NCBI GenBank assembly: GCA_002405475.1
Contig: DHLX01000026.1
Coordinates: 30,807-94,806, forward strand
Direction: 5' to 3'
Source: Burkholderiales bacterium UBA4657
GTDB taxonomy: Bacteria > Pseudomonadota > Gammaproteobacteria > Burkholderiales > Burkholderiaceae_E
DNA: 64,000 nucleotides
Shown: piece after piece, positions 54,127-63,678 of the stretch
Position numbering within the stretch: the stretch's first letter is position 1
Layout: every line of letters starts with the position of its first letter
The notes under the pieces: model-generated
What the model saw: the letters and a program-made list of their open reading frames with translations, nothing else
Told to the model about the DNA's origin: nothing
Database searches by the model: none
Translations under genes and position numbers: made by a program

Positions 54127-55434
54127 TTACAAGCGGCCAGAACGCTTGAGGTCGATATAGCCATTGACCAGAGCCATGGCCAGTCGCTCAGGCTCTTCCT
54201 CAATACACAAAACACGTCGCGCCTGCAATAAATCGCGTGCCCGTTGTCGCCGTTGCAAATAATCGGCTGCAGCGGCATGTAGCAAGGCCTGATCCAGATT
54301 GTCCACCGGCTGGGTGATGGTTTGTGTCAGAAAATTTTCGCGCAAACTGGCGACCAGCACCAGATGATGACGTTGCAGTACTGTCACGGCCTCTGATAAA
54401 GCCTCGTCATCCTCATCGCGTAAATTGGTCAGTATCACCACCAGGGCGCGTTTCTTCAGGTACTGCATCAGTCGTTGCGCCGTCTGCCGGTAGTCGCTGG
54501 TTTTAAATGATGGCTGTAAATCGAATACCTGATTCAGTAGCTGGTGAATGGTGTCAGTTGTTTTACGCGGAGCGAGCCAGCGTTCCGGCCCCGACATGGT
54601 CATCAGACCAACGGCATCGCCCTGGCGAATGGCAACATAACTCAATAACAACGCAGCATTGAGCGTATGGTCGAGATGTGACAAGTCTCCATCCTGGGTC
54701 GACATCTTGCGTCCACAGTCCAGTAAAAAAACGATTTGCTGGTCGCGCTCGTCCTGATACTCTCGTGAAATCAGTTTTCTTAGCCTTGAAGTCGCTTTCC
54801 AGTCAATCTGGCGCTGTGCATCTCCTTCGCGGTATTCGCGCAGTTGACGAAAATCAGAGCCCGAACCACGTCGCCGCCGACGCAATACTCCAATCTGCGA
54901 TAAGCGATGGTCGGTCGCCAGCAAGGCATAGCGTGTCAACGCCTTAAAATCAGGATAAACACGGACTGTCTGCGGAATATTTTGGCTCCACTGCCGCCAC
55001 CAAAAACCCAGTCTGGAAGAAAGGCGGCCTTGTACCTGGGAAAAAGCATATTCACCGCGTCGGGTGGGTAACACCTCGTAGCTCAATTCAGCCCAGGTAC
55101 CAGCAACAATAGTGCAGCTTTGCGGCAATTGCCTAGTTTGCAAAACATCTGGCAGGTTATCATGACATACTAGTTGCATATGCCCCAGGGTCGAATTATG
55201 TAATCTGATTACAACCACGGTCTTGATACCCAGTGCCATGCTATGGGTACAGTGACGCTGTAAAGTCGGCAGCTGGCGTCGCAGCAATATCAATCCATCT
55301 ATCATAATAATGCTTAAAAAAACAGCACTGGCTATGCCGGCAGTTTTGAGCAAGGAGCTGTCCAGTGACACTCCGACAGCCAGGATGAGCGACAGCCAGC
55401 AAAACCACAACAAGCGCTGAGCAGGGATCAGCAT
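54127..55434 (-). CDS. DUF58 domain protein of MoxR operon
   Basis: 435 residues. Two N-terminal membrane helices (about 7-48), a beta-rich region, then the DUF58 signature near 190-220 (GSGSDFRQLREYREGD, then RQIDWKATSRLRKL) and a von Willebrand A-like fold with IVFLLDCGRKMST near 240. Members occur beside MoxR ATPases and are thought to be assembly or chaperone partners. Last gene of the seven-gene run; its ATG overlaps the MoxR stop by one base (TAATG). Confidence 0.92.
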   Translation of the reverse strand: MLIPAQRLLWFCWLSLILAVGVSLDSSLLKTAGIASAVFLSIIMIDGLILLRRQLPTLQRHCTHSMALGIKTVVVIRLHNSTLGHMQLVCHDNLPDVLQTRQLPQSCTIVAGTWAELSYEVLPTRRGEYAFSQVQGRLSSRLGFWWRQWSQNIPQTVRVYPDFKALTRYALLATDHRLSQIGVLRRRRRGSGSDFRQLREYREGDAQRQIDWKATSRLRKLISREYQDERDQQIVFLLDCGRKMSTQDGDLSHLDHTLNAALLLSYVAIRQGDAVGLMTMSGPERWLAPRKTTDTIHQLLNQVFDLQPSFKTSDYRQTAQRLMQYLKKRALVVILTNLRDEDDEALSEAVTVLQRHHLVLVASLRENFLTQTITQPVDNLDQALLHAAAADYLQRRQRARDLLQARRVLCIEEEPERLAMALVNGYIDLKRSGRL

Positions 55435-56420
55435 TACAAACGAGGAGCGGGAAGTCGTTCGAGCAGACTACGTATCAGCCCATCGACCGATACACCATCA
55501 ATCGCGGATTCAGGGGCAGGTGTGATCCTGTGGCGCAGTACCGGTAAGGCCATGCGTTTGATATCGTCGGGTGTGATGAAGTCGCGCCCGTTCATCAATG
55601 CCAGCGCGCGGGCGCTGCGCACCAAACTAATGGCCCCACGCGTACCTGCGCCGACGGCAATACCTGGTGTCTGTCGTGTCGCACGCACCAGGCGTAGCGC
55701 ATAATCCAGCACCGCCTCATCCACCCGAATAGCAGCGGTTGCTGCCTGCAACTTGGTCAAGGTCGCTGGAGTCATCAAGGTCTGTACTGCCTGTACGTCG
55801 AGCCTGTCGCCCAGACGCCCCAGGGTTACACCCTGAACAATTACTTTTTCTTCCGCCTCTTGCGGGTAATCGATCAAAACCTTTAACAAGAAACGATCGA
55901 GTTGTGCTTCAGGCAGAGGATAAGTGCCTTCCTGTTCAATCGGGTTTTGCGTTGCCAGCACCATGAAGGGAGTGTCGAGGGCGTAGGAGTTGCCTTCAAT
56001 CGTCACCTGCGCTTCTTGCATGACTTCTAGCAGGGCTGCCTGGGTTTTCGCCGGGGCGCGGTTGATTTCGTCTGCCAAAATAAAGTGGGCAAATACCGGG
56101 CCGCGTCTTGTCTGGAACTGTGCAGTAGCCGGATCATACAAGGTATGGCCGGTGATGTCCGCAGGCATCAGGTCTGGCGTGAATTGAATGCGGCTGAATC
56201 TGGCATCGACCGATTTGGCCATAGCTTGTACCAGCAGGGTCTTGCCTAGCCCCGGTACACCCTCAATCAGGACGTGACCAGCTGCCAGCAAGGCTGCCAG
56301 CACTTGATCCACGATCTCATTTTGCCCCAGGAAAGCGCGGGCAATCTGGGCTCGTTGATGCTGAATAATTTCAGTAGCTCGGGCTAGTTGTTCCTGGGTC
56401 AGTATCGGAGTATTCATCAA
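55434..56420 (-). CDS. MoxR-family AAA ATPase
   Basis: 328 residues. Walker A GVPGLGKT (54-61), Walker B ILADEINRAPAKTQAALLE, sensor ATQNPIEQEGTYPLPEAQ and the C-terminal lid with DFITPDDIKRMALPVLRHR. These ATPases work with vWA/DUF58 partners to remodel or mature protein complexes, often at the membrane. Target unknown here. Overlaps DUF4350 by 4 bases upstream and DUF58 by one base downstream. Confidence 0.95.
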   Translation of the reverse strand: MMNTPILTQEQLARATEIIQHQRAQIARAFLGQNEIVDQVLAALLAAGHVLIEGVPGLGKTLLVQAMAKSVDARFSRIQFTPDLMPADITGHTLYDPATAQFQTRRGPVFAHFILADEINRAPAKTQAALLEVMQEAQVTIEGNSYALDTPFMVLATQNPIEQEGTYPLPEAQLDRFLLKVLIDYPQEAEEKVIVQGVTLGRLGDRLDVQAVQTLMTPATLTKLQAATAAIRVDEAVLDYALRLVRATRQTPGIAVGAGTRGAISLVRSARALALMNGRDFITPDDIKRMALPVLRHRITPAPESAIDGVSVDGLIRSLLERLPAPRL

Positions 56421-57580
56421 TGGCCTGTGTTAGTAAATGTGTGCTGTTGTGCCCGTAGCTGTATCTGTCGATACAAGCGTATCGAGCGTATAAATTCTTG
56501 CTGCCTCTTGGGCATAATCGGCTGCAGGAAATCATGGATTTGAGCCTCACTCAAACTGTAGCGTTGTCGTAATAGCTCGGCCTGCTGACTGCGTGACAGA
56601 TCTGTGAAAAATGGTTGCTGTCTGCGTATCAGATGCAAAGTTGCCTGTCGGGCATAGTCGGACAAAGCAGCTGTCAGTCCGGCCTGCCATAACAAACGAG
56701 CGCTGGCTAGCAAATGCTCATGAAAACGCCGGTTTTCCGCTGGCGGATCGGGGGCTACTGGCCCAAAACGGGGCAGTACCGACCATAACCAGAACATTAT
56801 CAAAGTGCCCAGAGTCAGTAACACTGGCCAGGCATGATGCATAAGCCAGTCAGTCAGCGATAGTGCCTGCAAGTCGAGAATGATGACCTGCGGTGCCGAT
56901 TGTGTGCCCACCAATGACCAGAAAAATTCAGCATGATCAAAGCTTCCTATGGAGTCATTGGTCAAAAATCTCATCTGGCTAATGACTGTAATTTTTCCCA
57001 ATCCATCCTGAAATTGCAAGGCATGGACAGCCACCTCGTCCTGAGACAAAATCTGCGCCCGCGGAGCTGCCAGCGATAAATACGGAACCAGGTTCAAACG
57101 ATAAGTATCTTCACGATCGGGTACACGTACCTGCACCAGGTACTCCCGATTCTGATTATTTTTCAAAACTTCGCTACGCGCAGCACGATTGACTTCGGTG
57201 CGCTCAACATTCCAGGTGTCAAGCAGTGGATCGGGGAAAGAATAAAACTCGGACTCAATGACCGCATGACCACCGGCCTGAACCCAGCTACGTACTTGCT
57301 GCATCCAGGCCTGACTGAGTGAACCCCGTCCGGCAGGAATCAACAAAACATTCATTCTTTCTGTCTTGAAAACCTGATAAGGCGCTTGCAAGCGCTGCGC
57401 CGAGCCTCCCATATTCACTAATAGACGTTGCGTAGCAAGATACGGGTTCTGCAATACCTCTTTCGATGGTAGCAGGGTAACCGTTCTAGTCCGTTGTTCA
57501 AACAAATAAGGGAAAGCGAGCCAGGCCAGCACCGCAACTACTAGCGCCGCTACTACACTCCATATCACGATACGCGTCAT
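56417..57580 (-). CDS. DUF4350 domain protein
   Basis: 387 residues: an N-terminal membrane helix (about 6-26), a cytosolic-or-periplasmic alpha/beta domain of DUF4350 type (TQRLLVNMGGSAQRLQAPY, VIESEFYSFPDP), a second helix near 245-270 (LLTLGTLIMFWLWSVLPRFG) and a helical C-terminal region (LLWQAGLTAALSDYARQATL). No catalytic motif known to me. ATGA overlaps at both ends place it within the MoxR operon. Confidence 0.88.
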   Translation of the reverse strand: MTRIVIWSVVAALVVAVLAWLAFPYLFEQRTRTVTLLPSKEVLQNPYLATQRLLVNMGGSAQRLQAPYQVFKTERMNVLLIPAGRGSLSQAWMQQVRSWVQAGGHAVIESEFYSFPDPLLDTWNVERTEVNRAARSEVLKNNQNREYLVQVRVPDREDTYRLNLVPYLSLAAPRAQILSQDEVAVHALQFQDGLGKITVISQMRFLTNDSIGSFDHAEFFWSLVGTQSAPQVIILDLQALSLTDWLMHHAWPVLLTLGTLIMFWLWSVLPRFGPVAPDPPAENRRFHEHLLASARLLWQAGLTAALSDYARQATLHLIRRQQPFFTDLSRSQQAELLRQRYSLSEAQIHDFLQPIMPKRQQEFIRSIRLYRQIQLRAQQHTFTNTGH

Positions 57581-59058
57581 GCCACCACCTCGTCATGACA
57601 CCCCTGATTCCAGTCCATCGGGTAGCGCTGCGCCAACGCCACCACCTGTTCCGCTTGCAACTGGCGGTGGGCGTAGGCTACCCAGCTCCATTGCCGTATG
57701 AGATCCTGCAAATAGTCGTAGTGTGATGGGCTTAGCCTGATTTTTCCGTGACGCATGACGTCACCTTCGGTATCACTGTGACGAATAGGAAGATGGCACA
57801 CATAGACCAGTGCAGAGAGACTGCCCCGGTACAACAAGGACAAAGCTTGCCGCAAACGTCCCTGCTCTGCCAATGCGAGGGCAGCACGAGTGATGTCTTG
57901 AGGCAGTGATTCTGGCGTAATATCCATACCGAACAGTTGTTCCGGTATAGGTTCGTTTTTTTCAACAGTGCTAGCCGGCCAGGCACGCCACAGGGCACGC
58001 AACAAATACAACACGACAAGTATCAGAATGACCCAGCCCAGCAATTGCAGAACTCTGGCAATACCTTGTGACAGATCTTTCAACCAGGGCCACTCTGGCT
58101 CAGTCTTTTTTTGTTCCTTTTTTTCCGGGAACAGATCGCGCAACGCCCAGTACATTTCCTGTTTCTCACCACCAAATTCCTGGGCCGCCAGTACTTTTTT
58201 GATTTCTTCGGCAGGTTTTTTTTGTTGTGCCTGCAATTCTGTCGTCAGGCCAACCATGGTCAGGCTGATACAAACCATGACCATGGCTTTGACAGCCAAA
58301 GCACTAGCTGACACTAATCGTCGTGCCAGTTTACGTAAACCCAGTTCCAGATCCCAGGCTTCAATCATGACGCGACGGTTCAGGTAAAGAGAAAACCCGG
58401 CAGCCACATAAAATGGCTCGATCAAACTCATCGCCAGCAGCACCACCAGCGAATCACTCCAGTCCCAAAGCTGCTTGACCTCACCGCTCGGACCCATTAA
58501 TGCTTCCCATAGACTCACTTCTGAACCTGGTACCAGAAAAAATCCAATCAGCACACTAAATCCCAGCACCAGGGCCAGTTCAAAATGCAGAGACAGCATG
58601 GTTAGACCGACCGCATGTCCGCGCAAGCGCGCGCCCAGTACTTTGCGTCGCTGTCTTGCTGCACGCCCACTTTGTCGCTCCAGCACCATGACTGGTAACA
58701 GGTAGGAACGTGCCATGTCGAATCGCCTCCAGGTCAAACTGGCGAACCAGCCTGGCGTTAGAACACGGCGCCAGTCTTTCAGAGTAGCTCCAATTCCCGG
58801 CACGGCACCAAAAATACTCTGACTCAAGACATATAGTAAAAATCGGTCAAGTATCGGCTTAACCCACCACAAAACCAGAATGGCTACCCAGAGGCTGTTC
58901 CAAAACAATACATGCAGTACCACTGCGAGGGGTACTACCATACAAAACCAGATGACCCACAAAGGCTTGCAGTAATGCGCTGCCAGGCGAAAGCCCAGAT
59001 CGACCGCCTCCCAGCCGCTACGTGGTCGCAAGTTCAGGCCGATTTTTTCAAGTTCCAC
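57577..59058 (-). CDS. Polytopic membrane protein with C-terminal DUF4129 domain
   Basis: 493 residues. About five membrane helices in the first 280 residues, one more near 335-360 (VLQLLGWVILILVVLYLLRAL) and a C-terminal DUF4129-like domain (about 390-475: TRAALALAEQGRLRQALSLLYRGSLSALV, given here as its start TRAALALAEQGRLRQ). DUF4129 recurs beside MoxR/DUF58 genes. 11-base overlap with the SpoIIM-like gene and 4-base overlap with DUF4350. Confidence 0.85.
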   Translation of the reverse strand: MELEKIGLNLRPRSGWEAVDLGFRLAAHYCKPLWVIWFCMVVPLAVVLHVLFWNSLWVAILVLWWVKPILDRFLLYVLSQSIFGAVPGIGATLKDWRRVLTPGWFASLTWRRFDMARSYLLPVMVLERQSGRAARQRRKVLGARLRGHAVGLTMLSLHFELALVLGFSVLIGFFLVPGSEVSLWEALMGPSGEVKQLWDWSDSLVVLLAMSLIEPFYVAAGFSLYLNRRVMIEAWDLELGLRKLARRLVSASALAVKAMVMVCISLTMVGLTTELQAQQKKPAEEIKKVLAAQEFGGEKQEMYWALRDLFPEKKEQKKTEPEWPWLKDLSQGIARVLQLLGWVILILVVLYLLRALWRAWPASTVEKNEPIPEQLFGMDITPESLPQDITRAALALAEQGRLRQALSLLYRGSLSALVYVCHLPIRHSDTEGDVMRHGKIRLSPSHYDYLQDLIRQWSWVAYAHRQLQAEQVVALAQRYPMDWNQGCHDEVVA

Positions 59059-60040
59059 GGCGTTGCCCAGAAAACAGTAACCACATCAGCACCAGTAACC
59101 ACATGAAAGCGCCGACAACATACTTCGGGGTTGGGTCAGACAGCTTGAGCGGTGACCAGAAAGCTTCTATGAGTGCTGCCACCGCAAACATGAAGGCAGC
59201 GCCAAACATGAGCCCAACCGACTGCCGGCCATTAACCACCAGAGCAGCTTTGCGGCTCAAGGTACCAGGAGCAATTAACGCTAGTCCCAGCCTGATACCC
59301 GCCGCACCGGAAATGACAATCGCCATCAACTCCATCGCGCTGTGACCGGCCACAAATGACCAAAGCGGCTCACCATAGCCAATATGGGTCAAATATCCGG
59401 CTACCGTGCCTATATGCACACCATTGAACAACAGGAAAAACAGGGTTCCGAGACAAAATAACAAACCACTGGCATAGGTCTGAAAACCGATTCTGACATT
59501 GTTCCAGATGTAAAAACCGAACATCGCGACATTGGTGTCGGAATCGCGCATCCCCAGTTTCTGATTGGATGGGTTGTACATCTCTTGTATCTGGCTGATT
59601 TCACGTGGCGACAAGACCAGATAAACCGTATCCGGGAACCACTGTAAAACTGTAATCAAGCTGAGTAGCGGCCCAAAAAACAGCACTGTCGCTAATAAAA
59701 CCAGGCGCCATTCCTGACGCACCAGTCGAGGAAAATCAGCAAACAAGAAATATACCAAGCGTTGCCGTACCGGGCTTTGGGCTCCGTACAAGGCCTGATG
59801 GCCCCGCATCACCAGCGCGTGCAGCTCATCCGTCAGCGACGGGCTGTAGTGACGGTCTTGCGCCAGTGCAAAGTGGGTACATAAACGACGATAAGCTCCA
59901 GGTATCTCGCTATCCTGATAGCGATTTTCATCTGTCAGATCTGGGGCTTTTCGCTGATGTTCCCGCGCCTTGAGCCAGGCAGCGAAACGCTGCCATTCAG
60001 GACTGTAACGCGACTCGAATTCAGCCTGTTTCATGCTCAA
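59048..60040 (-). CDS. Stage II sporulation protein M-like (SpoIIM/DUF95) membrane protein
   Basis: 330 residues. A soluble N-terminal part (RYSPEWQRFAAWLKARE...) is followed by helices from about residue 110 on. The SpoIIM family block is visible: MFGFYIWNNVRIGFQTYASG, GVHIGTVAGYLTHIGYGEP, GHSAMELMAIVISGAAGIRLG. In this phylum it has nothing to do with sporulation; it travels with MoxR/DUF58/RDD genes. Overlaps RDD by 4 bases and DUF4129 by 11. Confidence 0.9.
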   Translation of the reverse strand: MSMKQAEFESRYSPEWQRFAAWLKAREHQRKAPDLTDENRYQDSEIPGAYRRLCTHFALAQDRHYSPSLTDELHALVMRGHQALYGAQSPVRQRLVYFLFADFPRLVRQEWRLVLLATVLFFGPLLSLITVLQWFPDTVYLVLSPREISQIQEMYNPSNQKLGMRDSDTNVAMFGFYIWNNVRIGFQTYASGLLFCLGTLFFLLFNGVHIGTVAGYLTHIGYGEPLWSFVAGHSAMELMAIVISGAAGIRLGLALIAPGTLSRKAALVVNGRQSVGLMFGAAFMFAVAALIEAFWSPLKLSDPTPKYVVGAFMWLLVLMWLLFSGQRRGT

Positions 60041-60711
60041 CGACCCGATAAATGTTTGGCGATCCCCATCAATTGAGCCTTGGCACTGTAGGTCGTATTC
60101 ACCAGAGGTACGGCCAGGTGAGCCAGTTCTTCAGCACGTGCTTCGCTCAGGCGTGCGCTGCGTTCGGCATAAGCCAGAATCAGGCGTTGTTCTTCGACAT
60201 TCAAGGCAAATGGCGGTACACGCACAAGTTCGGCCTGCAATTCAGGCGCAGGGCGTGTTTGGTCATCGACATGTACCACCACTGTATTCGCCGCCATATC
60301 ACCCAGACGCTTGAATTGTCGATTAAACAACATGACGCACAGACCCAGGCTATAGGCAAAAGGCAGAAAATCTACCGTTCGTAGCAAGTTACGGATCATG
60401 GCCGAACGCCAGCTCACAGGCGACCCATCATCATGCAGTACCTTAAGCCCGAGAACACGCTTCCCGGGCGTTGCACCCCATTTGGCCTCGCACCAGGCGG
60501 GTACCAGCCACTCCAGTGCAAACCACAGCAACAAGACTATGCCCGCACCCAGTCCGCCCATTAAAGAAAGAAAAAACATGGCCGCAAGCATCACGGCTAC
60601 CCGCCAGAAAAAATCAACCAGCCATGCAAGTGCCCGCGGCAGTGGCCCCGCCAAACGCAGTGTCAGAACCACACCTTCCGGCGTGGCCACCGGATAAGCC
60701 GTATCAATCAA
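60037..60711 (-). CDS. RDD-family membrane protein
   Basis: 224 residues. The RDD domain spans about 20-145: LPRALAWLVDFFWRVAVML with the Arg/Asp pair, GATPGKRVLGLKVLHDDG, and MIRNLLRTVDFLPFAYSLG. A cytosolic tail follows with VHVDDQTRPAPE and helical sequence. Second gene in the operon, overlapping both neighbours by 4 bases. Confidence 0.92.
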   Translation of the reverse strand: MIDTAYPVATPEGVVLTLRLAGPLPRALAWLVDFFWRVAVMLAAMFFLSLMGGLGAGIVLLLWFALEWLVPAWCEAKWGATPGKRVLGLKVLHDDGSPVSWRSAMIRNLLRTVDFLPFAYSLGLCVMLFNRQFKRLGDMAANTVVVHVDDQTRPAPELQAELVRVPPFALNVEEQRLILAYAERSARLSEARAEELAHLAVPLVNTTYSAKAQLMGIAKHLSGR

Positions 60712-61505
60712 CGCTGAATAAAGAAAATATCACGGTAGGCAGTATAAATACTGGCGATGATCATGGGAATCAGTATCAGGAAACCCAAACCGATGGGGAT
60801 GGCAGCCACAATAGTCAGCACCACCCCTAGCAGACCATAAAGTAAAAACGGCACAAAATTCATGGCACACGCCTTAAGGCTGCTGAGCATGGCCTTGCCG
60901 ACGCCAAAATCATGTTTCACAATCAGAATCGGCGCAAACCAGTAGGCCATGTAAATAGGTATCGACAAGGCGAGAAAAATCAGAAAAATCAATAAGAATG
61001 AAACCAGCATGGTACCGGTCATCAAGGACGTATCCATGTCCTCCATCCCAAATAAAAGAGGTAGCATTGACAAGCCAAATGGCAGGACAGCTACTAGCAT
61101 AGCCAGAATGCTCAACAGACCGGTCACTACTACCAGAACAATCAAACGTCCCGGACGTGTCTTGAAAGCCGCGAATAAATGGCCAATGCGCAAGGGATCA
61201 CCACGGTTCAAATCATCACAGCCAATTAACAGACCGGTACCCATAAGCATAGCCAAAAAACCGACCAGCAGATTTAACACCGGAATGAATGCAACCAACA
61301 GATAGATGCCGAAAAAAATCAGCAGAGTCAAAATCCACATGCCCGGCGCTGCCTTGAACAAGTTCCAGGCTGCGCCCCACCAGCTGAGACCTCTACCCGC
61401 AGCCACCACATGCCCCGATTCGATAAAACGTCCGTCTTCATCAGCGCTTGGTGTGCGTACATCTTCAATGTCGGCGCCCGGCGGGGCGTAAGGATTTTGA
61501 GACAT
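60708..61505 (-). CDS. BPSS1780-family membrane protein
   Basis: 265 residues with a short hydrophilic N-terminus (NPYAPPGADIEDV) and about five membrane helices. The GLSWWGAAWNLFKAAPGMWI block and the IGHLFAAFKTRPGRLIVLV repeat correspond to a membrane family common in Burkholderia relatives. First gene of the seven-gene MoxR run; its promoter should lie in the ~60 bases before 61505, downstream of the groEL terminator. Confidence 0.87.
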   Translation of the reverse strand: MSQNPYAPPGADIEDVRTPSADEDGRFIESGHVVAAGRGLSWWGAAWNLFKAAPGMWILTLLIFFGIYLLVAFIPVLNLLVGFLAMLMGTGLLIGCDDLNRGDPLRIGHLFAAFKTRPGRLIVLVVVTGLLSILAMLVAVLPFGLSMLPLLFGMEDMDTSLMTGTMLVSFLLIFLIFLALSIPIYMAYWFAPILIVKHDFGVGKAMLSSLKACAMNFVPFLLYGLLGVVLTIVAAIPIGLGFLILIPMIIASIYTAYRDIFFIQR

Positions 61506-61563
61506 GGCTTCCTCTCCTCAAATGTAGATTTCCGGCTAGATTAACAGGCGGCGCAAAAAACAC

Positions 61564-61598
61564 AAAAAAATCCCCGCCACGGTGGGCGGGGATTTTTT
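61564..61598. terminator. Strong terminator after groEL
   Basis: TCCCCGCC (61571-61578) pairs with GGCGGGGA (61585-61592) around a 6-base loop, flanked by A7 on one side and T6 on the other, so it can end transcription in both directions. On the minus strand it lies 22 bases after the groEL stop and isolates groESL from the MoxR operon. Confidence 0.9.
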
Positions 61599-61619
61599 AC
61601 AACAGCAGGAACGTGAAAA

Positions 61620-63260
61620 TTACATATCCATGCCCATACCGCCCATGCCACCCATACCGGCCGGGCCGGCAGCCGGTTTTTCTTCGGCCAGTTCAGCCAC
61701 CAGGCAATCGGTGGTCAGAATCAGCGAAGCGACAGAAGCAGCATTTTGCAGAGCGGTGCGGGTCACTTTGGTCGGATCCAGCACACCCAGCTCCACCATG
61801 TCACCATAGGTGTGGTTGGCGGCATTAAAACCGTAGTTGCCCTTACCGTTAGCAACGGCATTGACCACGACAGAAGCCTCATCGCCCGCATTGGTCACGA
61901 TCTGGCGCAGCGGCTCTTCCATCGAACGCAGCACGATCTTGATACCAGCGTCCTGATCGGGGTTGTCCCCTTTCAGACCGGCAATCGCCTGTTTGGCACG
62001 GATCAGCGCCACGCCACCACCAGGAACAATACCTTCTTCGACAGCAGCACGGGTCGCATGCAGGGCATCTTCCACGCGCGCTTTTTTCTCTTTCATTTCA
62101 ACTTCGGTCGCAGCACCGACCTTGATCACCGCAACACCGCCTGCCAGTTTGGCCACACGCTCTTGCAGTTTTTCACGATCGTAATCGCTGGTGGCTTCTT
62201 CGATCTGAACACGAATCTGCTTGACACGGGCTTCAATGTTTTTGCTGTCGCCGGCACCGTCGATGATGGTGGTGTTTTCCTTGCCCACTTCCACGCGCTT
62301 GGCGCGACCCAGATCGTTCAGTGTCGCTTTTTCCAGGGTCAGACCGACTTCTTCGCTGATGACTTGACCACCGGTCAGGATAGCCATATCTTCCAGCATG
62401 GCTTTACGACGATCACCAAAGCCAGGGGCTTTGACTGCGACAGTTTTCAGAATGCCGCGAATATTGTTGACCACCAGGGTCGCCAGGGCTTCGCCTTCCA
62501 CTTCTTCGGCGATGATCAACAGCGGTTTGCCCGCTTTGGCCACTTGTTCCAGTACCGGCAACAAGTCACGGATATTGGAGATTTTTTTGTCATAGAGCAG
62601 CACGAACGGGTCTTCCAGCACGGCCACTTGCTTGTCCGGATTGTTGATGAAGTATGGGCTCAGGTAGCCACGGTCGAACTGCATACCTTCAACCACGTCG
62701 AGTTCGTTTTGCAAGGACTTACCGTCTTCAACGGTAATCACGCCTTCCTTACCCACTTTTTCCATGGCGTTAGCGATAATCTGACCGATGTCGGTGTCGC
62801 TGTTCGCTGAAATGGCGCCAACCTGAGCAATTTCCTTGCTGGTGGTGGTCGGCTTGGATAATTTTTTCAGCTCTTCGGTAGCAGCGGTGACGGCCTTGTC
62901 AATGCCACGCTTCAGATCCATAGGGTTCAGGCCAGCGGCAACGTATTTGAAGCCTTCGGTCACAATAGCTTGCGCCAGTACGGTCGCGGTGGTGGTGCCG
63001 TCGCCGGCGTTATCACTGGTTTTGGAAGCTACTTCCTTGACCATTTGCGCGCCCATATTCTGGAACTTGTCTTTAAGCTCGATCTCCTTGGCCACTGAGA
63101 CACCGTCTTTGGTCACGGTCGGAGCGCCAAACGAGCGCTCTAGCACGACATTACGACCTTTGGGACCCAAAGTGACTTTCACGGCATTCGCCAGAACATT
63201 GACGCCTTCAACGATTTTGGAACGCGCTGCGTCCCCGAACAAAACTTGTTTTGCTGCCAT
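61620..63260 (-). CDS. groEL: Chaperonin GroEL (Hsp60)
   Basis: 546 residues, standard length. VTLGPKGRNVVLERSFG and DGVSVAKEI at the start, nucleotide-binding NAGDGTTTATVLAQAI, and the flexible C-terminal GGMGGMGMDM tail. Folds client proteins with GroES and ATP in the cytoplasm. Second gene of the groES-groEL operon, 29 bases after groES, controlled by the CIRCE promoter upstream of groES and closed by a strong terminator. Confidence 0.99.
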   Translation of the reverse strand: MAAKQVLFGDAARSKIVEGVNVLANAVKVTLGPKGRNVVLERSFGAPTVTKDGVSVAKEIELKDKFQNMGAQMVKEVASKTSDNAGDGTTTATVLAQAIVTEGFKYVAAGLNPMDLKRGIDKAVTAATEELKKLSKPTTTSKEIAQVGAISANSDTDIGQIIANAMEKVGKEGVITVEDGKSLQNELDVVEGMQFDRGYLSPYFINNPDKQVAVLEDPFVLLYDKKISNIRDLLPVLEQVAKAGKPLLIIAEEVEGEALATLVVNNIRGILKTVAVKAPGFGDRRKAMLEDMAILTGGQVISEEVGLTLEKATLNDLGRAKRVEVGKENTTIIDGAGDSKNIEARVKQIRVQIEEATSDYDREKLQERVAKLAGGVAVIKVGAATEVEMKEKKARVEDALHATRAAVEEGIVPGGGVALIRAKQAIAGLKGDNPDQDAGIKIVLRSMEEPLRQIVTNAGDEASVVVNAVANGKGNYGFNAANHTYGDMVELGVLDPTKVTRTALQNAASVASLILTTDCLVAELAEEKPAAGPAGMGGMGGMGMDM

Positions 63261-63289
63261 TTGATTGCTCCTGAATTCTTGAGAAAAAG

Positions 63290-63580
63290 TTATTTCTGTA
63301 CCACGGCCATGATGTCGTCTTCACGCATCACGAGCAGTTCACTGCCATCCACCTTGACGGTTTGGCCGCTGTATTTGCCGAAAATCACCCGGTCACCCAC
63401 TTTGACTGCAACGGGGTGTACTTTGCCATCGTCGGTACGCTTGCCCTCGCCTACGGCGAGAACTTCACCCTGGTCGGGTTTTTCAGCGGCGTTCTCAGGA
63501 ATGACGATGCCAGAAGCGGTTTTGGTCTCGTTATCGAGACGCTTGATAATCACGCGATCATGCAATGGGCGCAAATTCAT
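63290..63580 (-). CDS. groES: Co-chaperonin GroES (Hsp10)
   Basis: 96 residues: MNLRPLHDRVIIKRLD, mobile loop ETKTASGIVIPENAAEKP, GEVLAVGEG, and VIFGKYSGQTVKVDGSELL. Caps the GroEL ring. First gene of the operon, with an untranslated leader of about 90 bases beginning in the CIRCE element. Confidence 0.98.
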   Translation of the reverse strand: MNLRPLHDRVIIKRLDNETKTASGIVIPENAAEKPDQGEVLAVGEGKRTDDGKVHPVAVKVGDRVIFGKYSGQTVKVDGSELLVMREDDIMAVVQK

Positions 63581-63651
63581 TATTAAACTCCTTGCCTAGT
63601 GTTTCGTGAAAAAAGTTAAATGCCGATTTGAGAGCCACAATTCAGTAACTA

Positions 63652-63678
63652 TTAGCACTCAACTCAAGCGAGTGCTAA
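63652..63678 (-). promoter_or_regulatory. CIRCE operator (HrcA-binding)
   Basis: TTAGCACTC (63652-63660), 9-base spacer, GAGTGCTAA (63670-63678): an exact match to the CIRCE consensus. It overlaps the last -10 base and the expected transcription start of groES, so HrcA would block initiation. Confidence 0.97.

Noticed and set aside
61746..62810. 354-codon open frame antisense to groEL
   Set aside because: It lies fully inside groEL, its product has no recognisable domain and is His/Phe/Asp rich as expected from the reverse complement of a conserved gene.
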